A stretch of DNA of 64,000 bases from Streptomyces sp. NBC_00083 (lineage in GTDB: Bacteria; Actinomycetota; Actinomycetes; Streptomycetales; Streptomycetaceae). The stretch's first letter is position 1, and each line of letters opens with the position of its first letter. This document shows positions 8,697 through 17,875 of the stretch, piece after piece. The stretch is taken from NCBI RefSeq assembly GCF_026343295.1, contig NZ_JAPELY010000001.1:3588735-3652734 (forward strand), in the 5' to 3' direction. The position numbers were made by a program, and so were the translations under genes. The notes under the pieces were generated by a model, which saw only the letters and a list, made by a program, of their open reading frames with translations, did not search any database and was not told the origin of the DNA.

Positions 8697-8945
8697 TTAC
8701 GCTGCGAGATCCGCCTCGTCGCGACGCGCGCCGACGCTCCCGCCGCGGCGGGGGTCGGCGAGGAGCAGGTCGGCTGCCGCGATGGCGTCATCCACGCAGG
8801 CGGTGCCGGTGGCCACGCACAGGGTGTAGGCGACATCGTCCGCTTCCCTGGCGGCGGCGGGGTTCTGGGAGTAAGCGTGCGCGATGCGAGCCTCGGCGTA
8901 CCGGGTCAGAAGGATCCGCAGGGTCTTGGGGTGGGCTTCAGGCAT
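8697..8945 (-). CDS. DUF5133 domain-containing protein
   Basis: An 82-residue soluble protein matching the streptomycete DUF5133 pattern: KTLRILLTRYAEARI, then DVAYTLCVATGTACVDDAIAAAD. Function unknown. The ATG at 8945 begins the conserved part; GAGAGG lies about 9 bases upstream. Only 14 bases separate its stop from the TspO start, so the two are probably cotranscribed. Confidence 0.85.
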   Translation of the reverse strand: MPEAHPKTLRILLTRYAEARIAHAYSQNPAAAREADDVAYTLCVATGTACVDDAIAAADLLLADPRRGGSVGARRDEADLAA

Positions 8946-9241
8946 CGCAGCGCGACCTCTCGTCGTGTCGTATACCCGTCGGCTGCCCGCTTTGCCGCTC
9001 TTCATGCCTGGGGGCGGTCTGCCACGGATTCCGTGGATTGCACGGATTGCACGGATTCCACGGACCCGACGAACTCGGCTGCACCAGCGGAGACGACCAG
9101 TGCGGCCCAGTGTCACATCGCCCGGGGCCGAGTCGGGCGTGAGTCGCGTGGGCCGGTCGGGTGTCGTCCTGGGCGAGGCGGGCACGCGGTCGGGGCCGGG
9201 CGCTCCCGCCCGGCGCTGAGACCCATGCAGACGGAGCGCCT

Positions 9242-9691
9242 GTGTCGAAGGTCGAAGAATCCGTCGAGGTCGATGTCCCCGTGCGTGCCGTGTACGACCA
9301 GTGGACGCAGTTCGAGTCGTTTCCGCACTTCATGGACGGCGTGGAACGCATCGAGCAGCGCACGGACCGGATGACGCACTGGGTGGCGAAGATCGGCGGC
9401 GTCAGCCGGGAGTTCGAGGCGGAGATCACTGAGCAGATCCCCGACGAGAGGGTCGCCTGGACCACCCTGGGCGGCGATGTCAGGCAGGCGGGTGTCGTCA
9501 CCTTCCACCGCATCAGCGACACGCGGACGAAGGTGATGCTCCAGCTCGACTACACGCCCGAGGGGCTCGCGGAGAACGCGGCCGACAAGCTCGGCATCGT
9601 CAAGCACCGGGTCGTCGGCGACCTGAAGCGGTTCAAGGAGTTCATCGAGGACCGCGGGCGCGAGACCGGCGCCTGGCGCGGGCAAGTCTGA
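9242..9691 (+). CDS. SRPBCC family (polyketide cyclase/START-like) protein
   Basis: A 149-residue protein of the helix-grip fold. Signature features are the N-terminal VEESVEVDVPVRAVYDQWTQ, FPHFMDGV, the hydrophobic strand pattern, and the C-terminal amphipathic helix (VVGDLKRFKEFIEDRG). GTG 9242 is used because GGAG lies about 6 bases upstream and the fold begins at once. This subgroup is common in Streptomyces as a stand-alone protein often near envelope or stress genes; the ligand is unknown. Confidence 0.85.
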   Translation: MSKVEESVEVDVPVRAVYDQWTQFESFPHFMDGVERIEQRTDRMTHWVAKIGGVSREFEAEITEQIPDERVAWTTLGGDVRQAGVVTFHRISDTRTKVMLQLDYTPEGLAENAADKLGIVKHRVVGDLKRFKEFIEDRGRETGAWRGQV

Positions 9692-9802
9692 GCGGCTCCC
9701 TCTCCGCGGTGGGGCCGCCCACCGGCTGACTGGCATCCGGATGGGGTGGGGCATGGCAGGGCTCGGCAGGCCGTGGCACGGCCGGGCGGCGCCACGCTCG
9801 CC

Positions 9803-10606
9803 TCAGCCGGTCAGGATTCCCGTCACGCCGCTGCCCGGCACGGCGCCGTCGTCGGACGGAACGGTGACACGGGTCGGCTTGCCCAGGGCGGAGAGGCCGG
9901 TCGTCACGGTCACGTGCGCACCCCCGAGGTCCATGGACATTCGGGTTCGGACGACCCGCCCCTGCTGGTCGACCCACGCTTCGCCGTAGGCGGGCAGATC
10001 ACCACCGACGAGGTCACGGGCCTGGTCCACCTTCTTCCGCGTCTCCGGGTCCATGCGCAGGGTGAGCGTCTCGTGGTCGAGCATGCCGCGGTAACGCGTG
10101 GTGGGTACCCCCGCCACCTTTTCGCTCCCCGCCTCGGTCACGCGCCGCATCGCGGAGATCTGCCGCAGCACATGCTCGGGGTCATTGAGCGGGGCTCGCA
10201 GGACGTAGTGCGCCACCGCGGTGTCGCGCGGCACCACCACCCAGGTGTCGTCGTCCAGACCCGACGACGCACCGCGCACGTAGGCCTGCTTCCCGGCGAG
10301 AACCTCGTCGAGGTGGCTGATGCCGCCCTGCGGGAAGTCGACGGCGAGGGACGCCTTGTGGGCGGCGAAGTCGACGTCGCCGGTGACGGTGATCGCGGCG
10401 TTCACACCGCCATCGCTGATCTCGATCTTCTGATCCATACGAGCGGGGCCCTTGCTCGTGGCCGCGACGGCTGCCTTCACCACAGGCGCCTGGTCGGTGG
10501 CGGGCTCGGCGGCCCCGCCGGTGGTGGTTGCCGTCGAGCAGCCGGCACACAGCAGCAGGGCGCCGGTGGACAGGAGGCCGGCGGACAGGGCCGCATGGCG
10601 ACGCAT
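9803..10606 (-). CDS. Lipoprotein, LppX/LprG-like beta fold
   Basis: A 267-residue exported lipoprotein: signal peptide residues 1-22, lipobox ALLLCAGC with the lipidated Cys at 23. The body alternates strands (AYVRGASSGLDDDTWVVVP, VPTTRYRGMLDHETL, AWVDQQGRVVRTRM), the pattern of the actinobacterial LppX/LprG half-barrel-like lipoproteins. It probably binds or carries a hydrophobic molecule at the membrane outer face. GGAG 5 bases before ATG 10606. Confidence 0.75.
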   Translation of the reverse strand: MRRHAALSAGLLSTGALLLCAGCSTATTTGGAAEPATDQAPVVKAAVAATSKGPARMDQKIEISDGGVNAAITVTGDVDFAAHKASLAVDFPQGGISHLDEVLAGKQAYVRGASSGLDDDTWVVVPRDTAVAHYVLRAPLNDPEHVLRQISAMRRVTEAGSEKVAGVPTTRYRGMLDHETLTLRMDPETRKKVDQARDLVGGDLPAYGEAWVDQQGRVVRTRMSMDLGGAHVTVTTGLSALGKPTRVTVPSDDGAVPGSGVTGILTG

Positions 10607-10917
10607 CAATGCTCCGGGATGTGCGAGAAGGTGTGTCGAGCTGCGTCGCCCAGCGGGTCTTGCTTGCCTCGAACGGGGGGGTGAGGCCTCGCCGACTGGA
10701 AGACGGCCGCAACGCCTCACCAGCGGACTTTACCGTGCCTTGGGATCTGGTCGGTCGGCCGCCTCGCTTCCCACCGAACGTGCGCCGTTCATCGCCCGTC
10801 GATCCGTCGACAGGGCCTCTCCAGTCCGCCCCGCTGGACATCGCCCAACTACCCTGCATCCACCGGGATTTGACCCCGCCGTGAGAAGCGGTGCGCCACC
10901 ATGGCACCGTGGTGATC
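10607..10917. other. Divergent intergenic region
   Basis: Spacer between the leftward lipoprotein gene and the rightward SUKH gene. No open frame with coding character and no strong palindrome is seen; it must hold the promoters of both genes. Confidence 0.4.
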
Positions 10918-12030
10918 ATGACCACTGATACACCGGCGGATGTGCGCGTCACTCAGGCATGGAGCCGGATCACGGAATGGCTGGCCGACTACGCCCCACC
11001 GTCGTACGCGGCCCTCAGGCCCGGCGCGTCCGACCACGAGATCGCGTCCCTGGAAGCAACCCTCGGCGTGTGCGTGCCGGAGGAGTTGGCGGCGCTGTGG
11101 CGGCTGTCCGCCGGTGAGGACGGAGTGGACGGCTCGGGGCTCATGCTGGGTGATTGGACCCTGCTGCCGCTCGACGTGGTGATCCGGGTTCATCAGGAGC
11201 AGATGGACTTTCAGAAGGGGCTCGGCGAGGGGGAGGACGAGGACGCCTCGGCGGTGTGGAGGCCGTCGTGGATTCCGTTCTGCGCCCTCAACACCGACGA
11301 CACCGCCTCCGGCCTCTACCTGGACGGGACGACCGGATGCGTCGGCCGGTGGACCAGATACGGGGAGCGCGAGCAGGAGTACGCATCTCTGCCCGCCTAC
11401 CTGGAACTCATGGCGGTCAGCCTGGAAGCCCCCCTGGCGGCGGCCGGCCCGGAGCACCCCGGCATGAGGGGCGGCGCCTTGGTGTGGGGATCGCGCAGCG
11501 ACGGACCCGGCGAGGAGCGCGGACAGCGGTGGACCCACCACCTCGGTCAGGCTCCGCCGCGCCACCCCGCGAAGACGCTCGGCGCGATCCGGGAGGCGCT
11601 GCCCGTCGATGAGCGTGCGGAGTTCGACGTACAGCGCGACGCCCTCGACCTGGCCGACCCCGACTCCGTCCGCGCCTTCCGGGACCGCTGGTGGGAGCGT
11701 GCCGTGCGGGCCCAGGAGGAGTTGGAGCGCGAAGTCGCCGCCGCGCTGGGCGGCAACATCCTGGCCCAGCCCGGCCACACGCTCGCGCCGCAGTACGCGG
11801 CCACGCTGCCGCCCGCCATCCGCCACGTCCCGCCGTCCCTGGACGACATCCAGGCCGCCCTGCGCCACGAGAGCATCCGCGCACGGTTCAACCAGGACTT
11901 CCTGGCGGCGGTACCGCCGCACTATCCGGCGCTGCTGCTCCGGTGGTGGGACATCGCCCGCCTCATGGCCGACCCCCGTGGCGAACGGGCCGTACGCGCC
12001 GTCATCAAGGGCCGCCGCACCTCGGAGTAG
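10918..12030 (+). CDS. SUKH (SMI1/KNR4) domain protein with unrecognised C-terminal half
   Basis: About 370 residues. Residues ~1-170 match the SUKH/SMI1-KNR4 fold: WSRITEWLADYAPP, IASLEATLGVCVPEELAALWRLS, and IPFCALNTDD leading to LYLD. SUKH proteins often serve as immunity proteins against polymorphic or contact-dependent nuclease toxins. The second half (residues ~210-370) has LGAIREALPVDERAEFDVQRD and a C-terminal LLRWWDIARLMAD that recalls DUF6247-like proteins, so it may be a fusion. No toxin gene is adjacent. ATG 10918 is preferred over GTG 10891 because the fold starts soon after. Confidence 0.75.
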   Translation: MTTDTPADVRVTQAWSRITEWLADYAPPSYAALRPGASDHEIASLEATLGVCVPEELAALWRLSAGEDGVDGSGLMLGDWTLLPLDVVIRVHQEQMDFQKGLGEGEDEDASAVWRPSWIPFCALNTDDTASGLYLDGTTGCVGRWTRYGEREQEYASLPAYLELMAVSLEAPLAAAGPEHPGMRGGALVWGSRSDGPGEERGQRWTHHLGQAPPRHPAKTLGAIREALPVDERAEFDVQRDALDLADPDSVRAFRDRWWERAVRAQEELEREVAAALGGNILAQPGHTLAPQYAATLPPAIRHVPPSLDDIQAALRHESIRARFNQDFLAAVPPHYPALLLRWWDIARLMADPRGERAVRAVIKGRRTSE

Positions 12031-12229
12031 TGCATGGTCCGGCTCGGACGCCCCGGCCGGCTCCACGCGTGGCCGGGACGCGGCCGCCGCCAGTACCGGT
12101 CCGATGGGTGCGCCCGTCTTAGTTCTGCCCCTGACGCCCCGGTCGAAGGGCGGGGCGACCGGCCCACGGCGTGCACGACGGTGTGGGCCGCCATTAATGG
12201 AGCGAACGGAGAGGATTGGTGTGCGGTAG

Positions 12230-12490
12230 CCCGTCCGTGACGGCATATGGACCTGCTCGGGGTCGCCGATCGTCTCGGGGTATGTGATCACCGACCACGA
12301 CCGCAACGGGTGCAGCGGCGTGGGCGGCTGGTACCACCAGTTGGTGCGCAACGGCATCTGGACCTGCCCCTACTCGCCCATCCCGGCCGGCTACCGCGGC
12401 ACCACGTACGACGCGTGCGGATGCAGCGGTCTCGGCGCGTGGCTGACCATTCGCGCCGGACACCGGGCACGGGCGGGCGCCGGGTTTGAC
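12230..12490 (+). pseudogene. Remnant of a secreted Cys/Trp-repeat protein
   Basis: Downstream of a TAG at 12227 the frame reads DGIWTCSGSPIVSGYVITDH, then a Gly-rich CSGVGGWYHQLVR segment, and the motif recurs as NGIWTCPYSPIPAGYRGTTY with CGCSGLGAWLTI. This two-unit repeat is that of small exported streptomycete proteins, but the signal peptide is missing and the frame runs on into Arg/Ala-rich non-coding sequence. It looks like a gene that has lost its 5' end and its proper stop. Confidence 0.5.
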
Positions 12491-12938
12491 GGGGCGCCCG
12501 CCGCCCACGCCCCACGCGCACTGACGCGGCGCGGGCGCCACCCCTTCCGGATGGCACCCCGCGCCGCCGTCGCAGAGGCTGATTTCGGACCAACTTCCGC
12601 GACGAACAGCCGAAGAGGGTCGTCCGGCGCCTCCTCGGGCGCGAACGCGGGCATCGGCCGGACGCTCGGCGCTCGCGCGGGCGGTCGCGGCCACGACCGG
12701 GGGAGCGTCGGCGCGGCCGGGGGAGTGGGGCCGCGGGCTCCTCCGGCGAGGAGGAGGCCGAGGTGCCGGTGCCCCTGACCCTGCCCCTCGACGACCCGGC
12801 GGCCGGGCAGGGCCTCGTCGGCGCCCCCGTATCGGCGGAACCCACCCCGCAGGGCACGAGGACGTACTGACTTTGACGGAGGGCGGGGCGGCGGCCGCAG
12901 CGGGTGCACGATCGCGTGGCCTGCGCGAGCCTGGAACC
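12491..12938. other. Non-coding GC-rich stretch
   Basis: Very GC-rich with open frames on both strands that lack any domain or composition of a real protein. No RNA gene or strong repeat recognised. Confidence 0.4.
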
Positions 12939-13118
12939 ATGAGTGATCCACTGGTACCCCCCGAGGAGACGCCGCCTGCGGAGGGCTCGATCGCCGAGGC
13001 GCACGAGGAACGTCCGGACGGTGGGCTCTGGGAACATCCACGGCTCTGGCTGTGGCTGATCGCGGCGGGAGCGGTGCTCGTCGCGGCCTTCTTCATCGCG
13101 CGCGTCATCTCTCTGTAA
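12939..13118 (+). CDS. DUF6480 family small membrane protein
   Basis: A 59-residue protein: acidic Pro/Glu N-terminus with the family phrase PPEETPPAEGS, an Arg/Trp-containing spacer and one C-terminal transmembrane helix (LWLWLIAAGAVLVAAFFIAR). This is the DUF6480 layout. The ATG at 12939 starts exactly at the family N-terminus. Function unknown. Confidence 0.85.
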   Translation: MSDPLVPPEETPPAEGSIAEAHEERPDGGLWEHPRLWLWLIAAGAVLVAAFFIARVISL

Positions 13119-13180
13119 CCGCGACTGGACGCACCGGGGCGGTTCTGCCGATACCCGAGCCAACCCTCCCGATACCCGAG

Positions 13181-13510
13181 TCAAGCCGACTCGGATTCGG
13201 ACTCGTCGAGCGCGCTCAAGCCCTCCTCCCAGCGCCGCCGCCGCTGGTCGGCGCTCTGCTCCCACCAAGGGGCGCCCCGTTCCCCGAGCGCGACCTTCGC
13301 CCGCTGCACACGCCCGCGCGCGGACCGCTCAGCCGCTACGTCCTCATCGGAGAGCGCAGTGCGCACCGCGCGCCGCGCCGCCATGAGGTGCTTGCGCAAC
13401 CGGGCCGCGATGTCCTCGGGGAGCATCGGGTCGGTGGCCCGCCACCTCCGCCCATCGATGACGACGAAGCGCCCGTCAGGAGTGTGCTCGATGCTCCGGT
13501 TCGAGGACAT
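13181..13510 (-). CDS. Conserved streptomycete hypothetical protein
   Basis: A 109-residue charged protein: SIEHTPDGRFVVIDGRRWRATDP followed by LPEDIAARLRKHLMAARRAVR and GERGAPWWEQSADQRRRRWEEGL. The whole length matches a well-conserved family sometimes labelled biopolymer transporter Tol, a name with no support in the sequence: there is no membrane segment. GGGAGA lies 8 bases before ATG 13510. Role unknown. Confidence 0.8.
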   Translation of the reverse strand: MSSNRSIEHTPDGRFVVIDGRRWRATDPMLPEDIAARLRKHLMAARRAVRTALSDEDVAAERSARGRVQRAKVALGERGAPWWEQSADQRRRRWEEGLSALDESESESA

Positions 13511-13581
13511 GCGCCAGATTCTCCCCCGCCCGCGCCGGCCCCACCAGCGGAACCGACCCCGCGACGGGCAGCACCGCGACG

Positions 13582-13785
13582 TTACTTGCCGCTGTGGACG
13601 GGAAAGGCGCTGCGTTCGCCGTACTCCACGCCGCGCATGCCGCGCAGGGTGCCCATGTCCGCGCCGGAGATCTCGAAGTCGACGTCGGCGTTGCAGCGCA
13701 TGTGTGCCGGGTTCGCGGCCTTGGACAGCGACACCGTACCCAGTTGCAGCGTGTAGCGGATGCACAGCTGCGGGCCTACAAGTCC
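13582..13785 (-). pseudogene. C-terminal fragment of an aldo/keto reductase
   Basis: The minus strand gives QLCIRYTLQLGTVSLSKAANPAHMRCNADV and then ISGADMGTLRGMRGVEYG, the last ~65 residues of an aldo/keto reductase including the S-x-K and R..N region that binds the NADPH 2'-phosphate. The barrel with the catalytic Tyr/Lys is absent upstream, so the gene is 5'-truncated. Confidence 0.75.
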
Positions 13786-14167
13786 CGAGGCCGGCTTCCG
13801 CGAGGCGCCCACCGAGAACGGGTTGCACACTCCCCGACGCTCGTTGCGCCTAATGTCGATCCGCGCTTAGATCTCCATCGAATGCGGCGTAACTGCCGTG
13901 CTCCCTAAGGTAATTGATTGATCGGGAGGACTCCGTGAAAGGCGGTGCGAGGGCGAACGCGGACTAAAAGCTCCCGCACAACTGCTACCCCGGCGGTGTG
14001 GTGGCCGGCGGAACCACCCCGACAACAACATCTGGGTGACCGTCCAGGGTGTCTGCTCCTCCGAGGCGCGGTGAACAGGGCCTGCCCCAGACGTTCTTGA
14101 CCGAGCATCAGCGTGGTGCGCGCGGAATCGTCCGCACGCACCACGCTGCCCTGTCCGCCGTTCGTGG
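13786..14167. other. Intergenic stretch with a hairpin
   Basis: No gene recognised. Around 14111-14146 CGTGGTGCG and CGCACCACG form an inverted repeat about 17 bases apart, placed after the stop of the MmcQ/YjbR gene, so it may act as its terminator. Confidence 0.4.
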
Positions 14168-14545
14168 TCAGGCGGATACGGAATGGCTTCCGGGGCCGAG
14201 TTCCGGGTGGGCTTCGAGCAAGCGATCGGGGGCCGCCTGGCGCCAGGAGTCCTCCAGGACGTCGCGCAGCTCGCCCAGTCCCTCCAGTGCGGCCAGCCGC
14301 ACTCTCACCCAGGCCGATCCCGCCTCGTGCGCGGGCACCCAGAACTTCTCCGGTTCGGCCGCGATCAGCTCGGTCCGCTCATGGCGGGGACAGCGCACGG
14401 CGAACGAGGTCTGCTCGTCCGGGACGGTGATGAACATCCGCCCGGCCACCCGGAAAGTGGGCATGCTCCAAGCCTCCTTCTCCACGGTCTCGGGAAGGGA
14501 CAGGGCAATGCGCCGGACGTCCTGGGCGGTGGGTGTGTGCGTCAT
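14168..14545 (-). CDS. MmcQ/YjbR family DNA-binding-like protein
   Basis: A 125-residue protein: TAQDVRRIALSLPETVEKEAW, PTFRVAGRMFITV, and a C-terminal SWVRVRLAAL-type helix are the full-length MmcQ/YjbR (CyaY-like) pattern. The fold is known to bind DNA weakly in some members; cellular role is unclear. Start at ATG 14545 agrees with the family N-terminus; upstream frame extension to 14611 does not. Confidence 0.85.
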   Translation of the reverse strand: MTHTPTAQDVRRIALSLPETVEKEAWSMPTFRVAGRMFITVPDEQTSFAVRCPRHERTELIAAEPEKFWVPAHEAGSAWVRVRLAALEGLGELRDVLEDSWRQAAPDRLLEAHPELGPGSHSVSA

Positions 14546-14616
14546 GAGCACCACGGTAGTGAACCCTCGATGCCCGGCACGCGCCAGAGTGGGCCGCAGC
14601 TGTGTGACCATCTGTG

Positions 14617-15063
14617 TCAGGCCGAGGGTGGCAGGGCCGTGTGGTCGGGGTGGCCGCCGGTACGGCGCTCTTCTTTGAGTTCCGCTTCGAACAGATGGTC
14701 ACGACCGTCGGCGAGCTCGGCTCTCGCAGCGGATTCAAGAGCCTTGTACGGCTCGTAGAAGGTGGTGTTGTACGCCTCGATGATCTGGAACGTCCAGTGC
14801 CCGGGGATGACGTTGCGGCCCAGGATCTCGTGCCGCACCCGCTCGGCCCAGTCCTCGTGCCCGGCTTCCCGCAACAGCTCGACCGTCCGGTCCAGTTCGA
14901 AGTCGCTGGTGCCGGTGAGCTGATGAAACGCGTACAAGTGTCCGCGGGCGCGCTCGGTGGTCTCCAGGGCCTTCGACAGGGCGCCGAGCGCTTCGACCGT
15001 CGTGTCGCAGACGCCGGGCGGACGCTTGTGGGCCTGGTCCGGGGCTTCGTGTGAATCGCTCAT
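14617..15063 (-). CDS. Conserved actinobacterial hypothetical protein
   Basis: A 148-residue, mostly helical, acidic protein beginning MSDSHEAPDQAHKRPPGV and carrying TVEALGALSKALETTERARGHLYAFHQLTG then GRNVIPGHWTFQIIEAYN. The full length is conserved across Streptomyces but no function is known. Its C-terminus (ELKEERRTGGHPDH) is charged. Same strand as the MmcQ/YjbR gene, 71 bases upstream of it. Confidence 0.8.
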   Translation of the reverse strand: MSDSHEAPDQAHKRPPGVCDTTVEALGALSKALETTERARGHLYAFHQLTGTSDFELDRTVELLREAGHEDWAERVRHEILGRNVIPGHWTFQIIEAYNTTFYEPYKALESAARAELADGRDHLFEAELKEERRTGGHPDHTALPPSA

Positions 15064-15264
15064 GCGTCAGGCTTAACCCGCAGCGGCCCTTTTCTCTCGC
15101 CTGCGACCGGCCTCCTGCCTCCTCGACGACCCATGCACGTCACGCATGCACGTCACGCACGCCATCGGACGCACCCTCCCGGCCGACGAGCGAGGGCCCC
15201 TCCCGGAGTACTCGGAAGCCGGCTGCCCGCGCGGGGTGCGCGGAGCCATCAGGGCGGTCGGTGA

Positions 15265-16149
15265 TCACGACACGGAGTCGGGAACCGGTACCGCGTGGGC
15301 ATCGATCAGGGCGGCTGCCACCGTGTCCACGAGTCGGTCGGGGGCGTCCGCGCGGCGGGCAAGCACGATGCGGCTCGGGGGATGGCCGTCCACCGGGACG
15401 AACGCGATGCCCGGACGCGCGTGCCTGCGCGCGGCCCCGGCCGGGAGCAGCCCCGCCACCCCGTCCCACGCCACCGCGTGCAGGCATTCTTCGACGGACG
15501 CCACGACCGGACCGGGAGTGCCCTCATCGGCGGCGAACCAGTACGCGCGCCATTGCGCGTCCGTCCCGGCCGGCAGCCGGAAGCGTGGCCGTCCGGTGAG
15601 TTCCCGTATGTGCAGCCGCGGCCGCGCGGCGAGCGGGTCGTCCGCGGGCAGCGCCACCACCAGCGACTCCGTACCGAGCTGACATACGGTCAGCCCCGAG
15701 GTGTCGAAGGGGAGCCGGGTCAGCGCCAGATCGACCCGGCGCCCGCGCAGCCCGCCCGACGGATCGGTCAGGGGCGCCTCGTGGAGCCGTACCCGTAGCG
15801 CGGGGTGGCTGTCGCGCAGCACGGCGAGGACGGCGGGGCCGGCCTCCAGTCCAGCGCCGGCGACCGTGCCCAGGACGACCTCGCGTGCGGACTCCACGGC
15901 GCGCACCCGCTCACGGGCGCGCTCGGACCGGGCCAGCAGGTCGCGCGCTTCAGCGAGCAGCACTTCTCCCGCCGCGGTCAGACGGGCCCCGGTCGGCATC
16001 CGTTCGAGCAGGCGGCACCCCAGGTCCGCCTCCAGGTCACGGATTCTGCGACTGAGGGGCGGCTGGGCGAGATGCAGCCGCGCGGCGGCCCGGCCGAAAT
16101 GGCCCTCTTCCGCGACCGCGACGAAACACCGCAACGCCCTCAAGTCCAT
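15265..16149 (-). CDS. LysR family transcriptional regulator
   Basis: A 294-residue LysR regulator. Residues 1-60 hold the winged HTH (MDLRALRCFVAVAEEGHFGR, LHLAQPPLSRRIRDLE). The remaining ~230 residues form the two-subdomain co-inducer-binding region. It is divergent from the carboxymuconolactone-decarboxylase-like gene with about 217 bases between, the usual LysR arrangement, so that gene is its likely target. ATG 16149 gives the canonical LysR start. Confidence 0.92.
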   Translation of the reverse strand: MDLRALRCFVAVAEEGHFGRAAARLHLAQPPLSRRIRDLEADLGCRLLERMPTGARLTAAGEVLLAEARDLLARSERARERVRAVESAREVVLGTVAGAGLEAGPAVLAVLRDSHPALRVRLHEAPLTDPSGGLRGRRVDLALTRLPFDTSGLTVCQLGTESLVVALPADDPLAARPRLHIRELTGRPRFRLPAGTDAQWRAYWFAADEGTPGPVVASVEECLHAVAWDGVAGLLPAGAARRHARPGIAFVPVDGHPPSRIVLARRADAPDRLVDTVAAALIDAHAVPVPDSVS

Positions 16150-16244
16150 GACCGGCAACGATACCGATATCGACACCGCCCCTGCGGATCCGGTCTTGGA
16201 CGCGGGCGCGGGATCCGGGGTGAGCTGGAGCCGTCCCCGCGTGG

Positions 16245-16292
16245 ACCACACGCTCGTCCCGCACCACACGCTCGCCCTGCACCGCACACTCA
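16245..16292. repeat. 18-bp tandem repeat in the LysR/CMD divergent promoter region
   Basis: ACCACACGCTCGTCCCGC is followed directly by ACCACACGCTCGCCCTGC and a partial third copy. It lies between the divergent LysR and decarboxylase-like genes and could bear regulator sites. Confidence 0.5.
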
Positions 16293-16366
16293 ACCGGCCC
16301 GACCCGGCCGCATCCTCACCTTTCCGCTTTCCGTCTCGTCTGCTGTCGACTGTCCAGGGAGTACCC

Positions 16367-16750
16367 ATGTACGCGCACCCCGACGACCTCAACCGCGCCC
16401 GCTCCGTCGGCGCCGCCGCCGCACCCGAGTTCGCCGCATGGCTAGCCTTCCAGAACGCGGTCGATCGCGAGGACGGCGCCGTTCCGCGCCGCTACCGCGA
16501 GCTGATCTCGGTGGCGGCAGCCCTCGTGACCCAGTGTGCCTACTGTCTCGACGTCCACACCGCGGCCGCCCGCCGGCACGGCGTCACCGCCGAAGAACTC
16601 GCCGAGACCGCCTTCGTCACCGCCTCCGTCCGCGCCGGCGGAACTCTGGCCCATGCGCTCCTGGCCGACCGCCTCTACGAACACCACGGCCACGGTGCTC
16701 CGTCGGCGTCCCCTGCGACCCCGGCCGGCCCGGTGGCCCACACCTGCTGA
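16367..16750 (+). CDS. Carboxymuconolactone decarboxylase / AhpD-like protein
   Basis: A 127-residue protein of the AhpD-like fold. The redox motif CAYCLDVHTAAARRHG (CxxC plus His) marks the peroxidase-like alkylhydroperoxidase subgroup rather than true gamma-carboxymuconolactone decarboxylase. It probably reduces peroxides. AGGGAG stands 6 bases before the ATG. Divergent LysR gene likely controls it. Confidence 0.9.
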   Translation: MYAHPDDLNRARSVGAAAAPEFAAWLAFQNAVDREDGAVPRRYRELISVAAALVTQCAYCLDVHTAAARRHGVTAEELAETAFVTASVRAGGTLAHALLADRLYEHHGHGAPSASPATPAGPVAHTC

Positions 16751-16816
16751 CGGAATCGACGACGGCCCGCCCACGTGAGACGAGGGCGGGCCGGCCGGCC
16801 TTCGGCCGAACCGTAC

Positions 16817-16985
16817 TCAGTGCCGGTTGGTGGCCGTACGGCGTCGGGCCGCGAGCAGCACACCCGCGCCGGCCGCGATCACCGCGGCAGCCGCGCCACC
16901 GATGAGGACGGTGTTGCTGCCGCCGCCGGTCTCGGCGAGAGCGGAGCCCGAGTCTTCCGGAGTCCCTGGCGTGGCCGAATCCGCA
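16817..16985 (-). pseudogene. C-terminal sorting signal of an LAETG-anchored surface protein
   Basis: The minus strand ends in LAETGGG, a hydrophobic stretch of about 20 residues and a basic tail (ARRRTATNRH), the class E sortase signal of streptomycete wall proteins. Only ~55 residues remain; upstream the frame turns to Arg-rich junk and meets an unrelated plus-strand fragment at about 16,990. The gene is a 3' relic. Confidence 0.7.
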
Positions 16986-17145
16986 TTCCCTTCAAGTCCT
17001 CGTCCGCGACGAGGAGGACGACTGCTTCGGCCTCTGGATGATCTACGACGGCAAACTGGTAGAGGTGTCACTGCCGCGTACCGTACGAGAGCCGTCTTCG
17101 TGGTCCGTTACCGGAGTCCTCTCCCGTACCGACCGTGGCGCCTGA
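16981..17145 (+). pseudogene. Fragment of an unidentified protein
   Basis: An in-frame stretch of ~54 codons ending in TGA at 17143-17145 reads as protein-like sequence (LQVLVRDEEDDCFGLWMIYD, then GKLVEVSLPRTVREP). It has no start and abuts the LAETG relic, so it is the 3' end of a lost gene; family not recognised. Confidence 0.4.
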
Positions 17146-17163
17146 GCGTTGCGCTCCGGTTCG

Positions 17164-17865
17164 TCAACTCGCCCACATCAGAGGTGAGGCGAGGGTGACG
17201 GCTGCTTCATATGGCTGAGTGGTCTTGTCGTAGCGGGTGGCGATACCACGGCGTTGCTTCAGGCGGTTGCAGCACCGTTCGACGACGTTGCGGTGCTTGT
17301 ACGCCTCGCGGTCGAAGGCCGGCAGGTGGCCTCCGCGGCTGCCGCGCCGGGCCCAGTTGCGGATCTGGTCAGCCCGCTCGGGAGTGGTGTGCGCGATGTC
17401 GCGGCGGCGGAGCCAGGCGCGAATCGCTTTCGAGCCGTAGCCCTTGTCGCCCAGGACACGATGGGGTCGGACGCGCGGCCGTCCCGGTCACGATCCGGGG
17501 CACCCGGATCGCCGTCATCACAGCGATGAACCGGGTGCAGTCGTTGGTGCTGCCGCCCGTCACGACGAAGGCGAGCGCACGGCCCCCTCCGTCACAGGCC
17601 AGGTGAATCTTGCTGGTCAGGCCACCTCTGGACCGGCCGAGGGCCGGGTCACGGAGCCCCCTTTTCGGGCTCCGGCCGCATGCTGGTAGGCCCGGACGAT
17701 TGTGGAGTCGACGGACACCAGCCAGTCGACGTCGCCCGCCGCGTCCGCCTCGGCCTGGACGGTCCGCAGCATCCGGTCGAACGTCCCGTCCGCCGTCCAC
17801 CTGCGAAAACGGGTGTGGAGTGTGGCCCACGGCCCGTAACGCTCGGGCACGTCCCGCACCGCCTA
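17164..17865 (-). mobile_element. IS5-family transposase remnant, 5'-truncated and frameshifted
   Basis: Minus-strand pieces in successive frames match an IS5-type transposase: RDVPERYGPWATLHTRFRRW and DVDWLVSVDSTIVRAYQHAAGAR, then ALGRSRGGLTSKIHLACDGGG, then AYKHRNVVERCCNRLKQRRG and IATRYDKTTQPYEAAVTLAS ending at TGA 17164. The change between the first two frames falls on CGAAAAGGGGG, which could be the programmed slippage site of this group, but another shift near 17,475 and loss of the first ~50 codons at 17,865 show it is dead. It abuts the kinase-like gene. Confidence 0.85.
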
Positions 17866-17875
17866 GGGTGACAGG

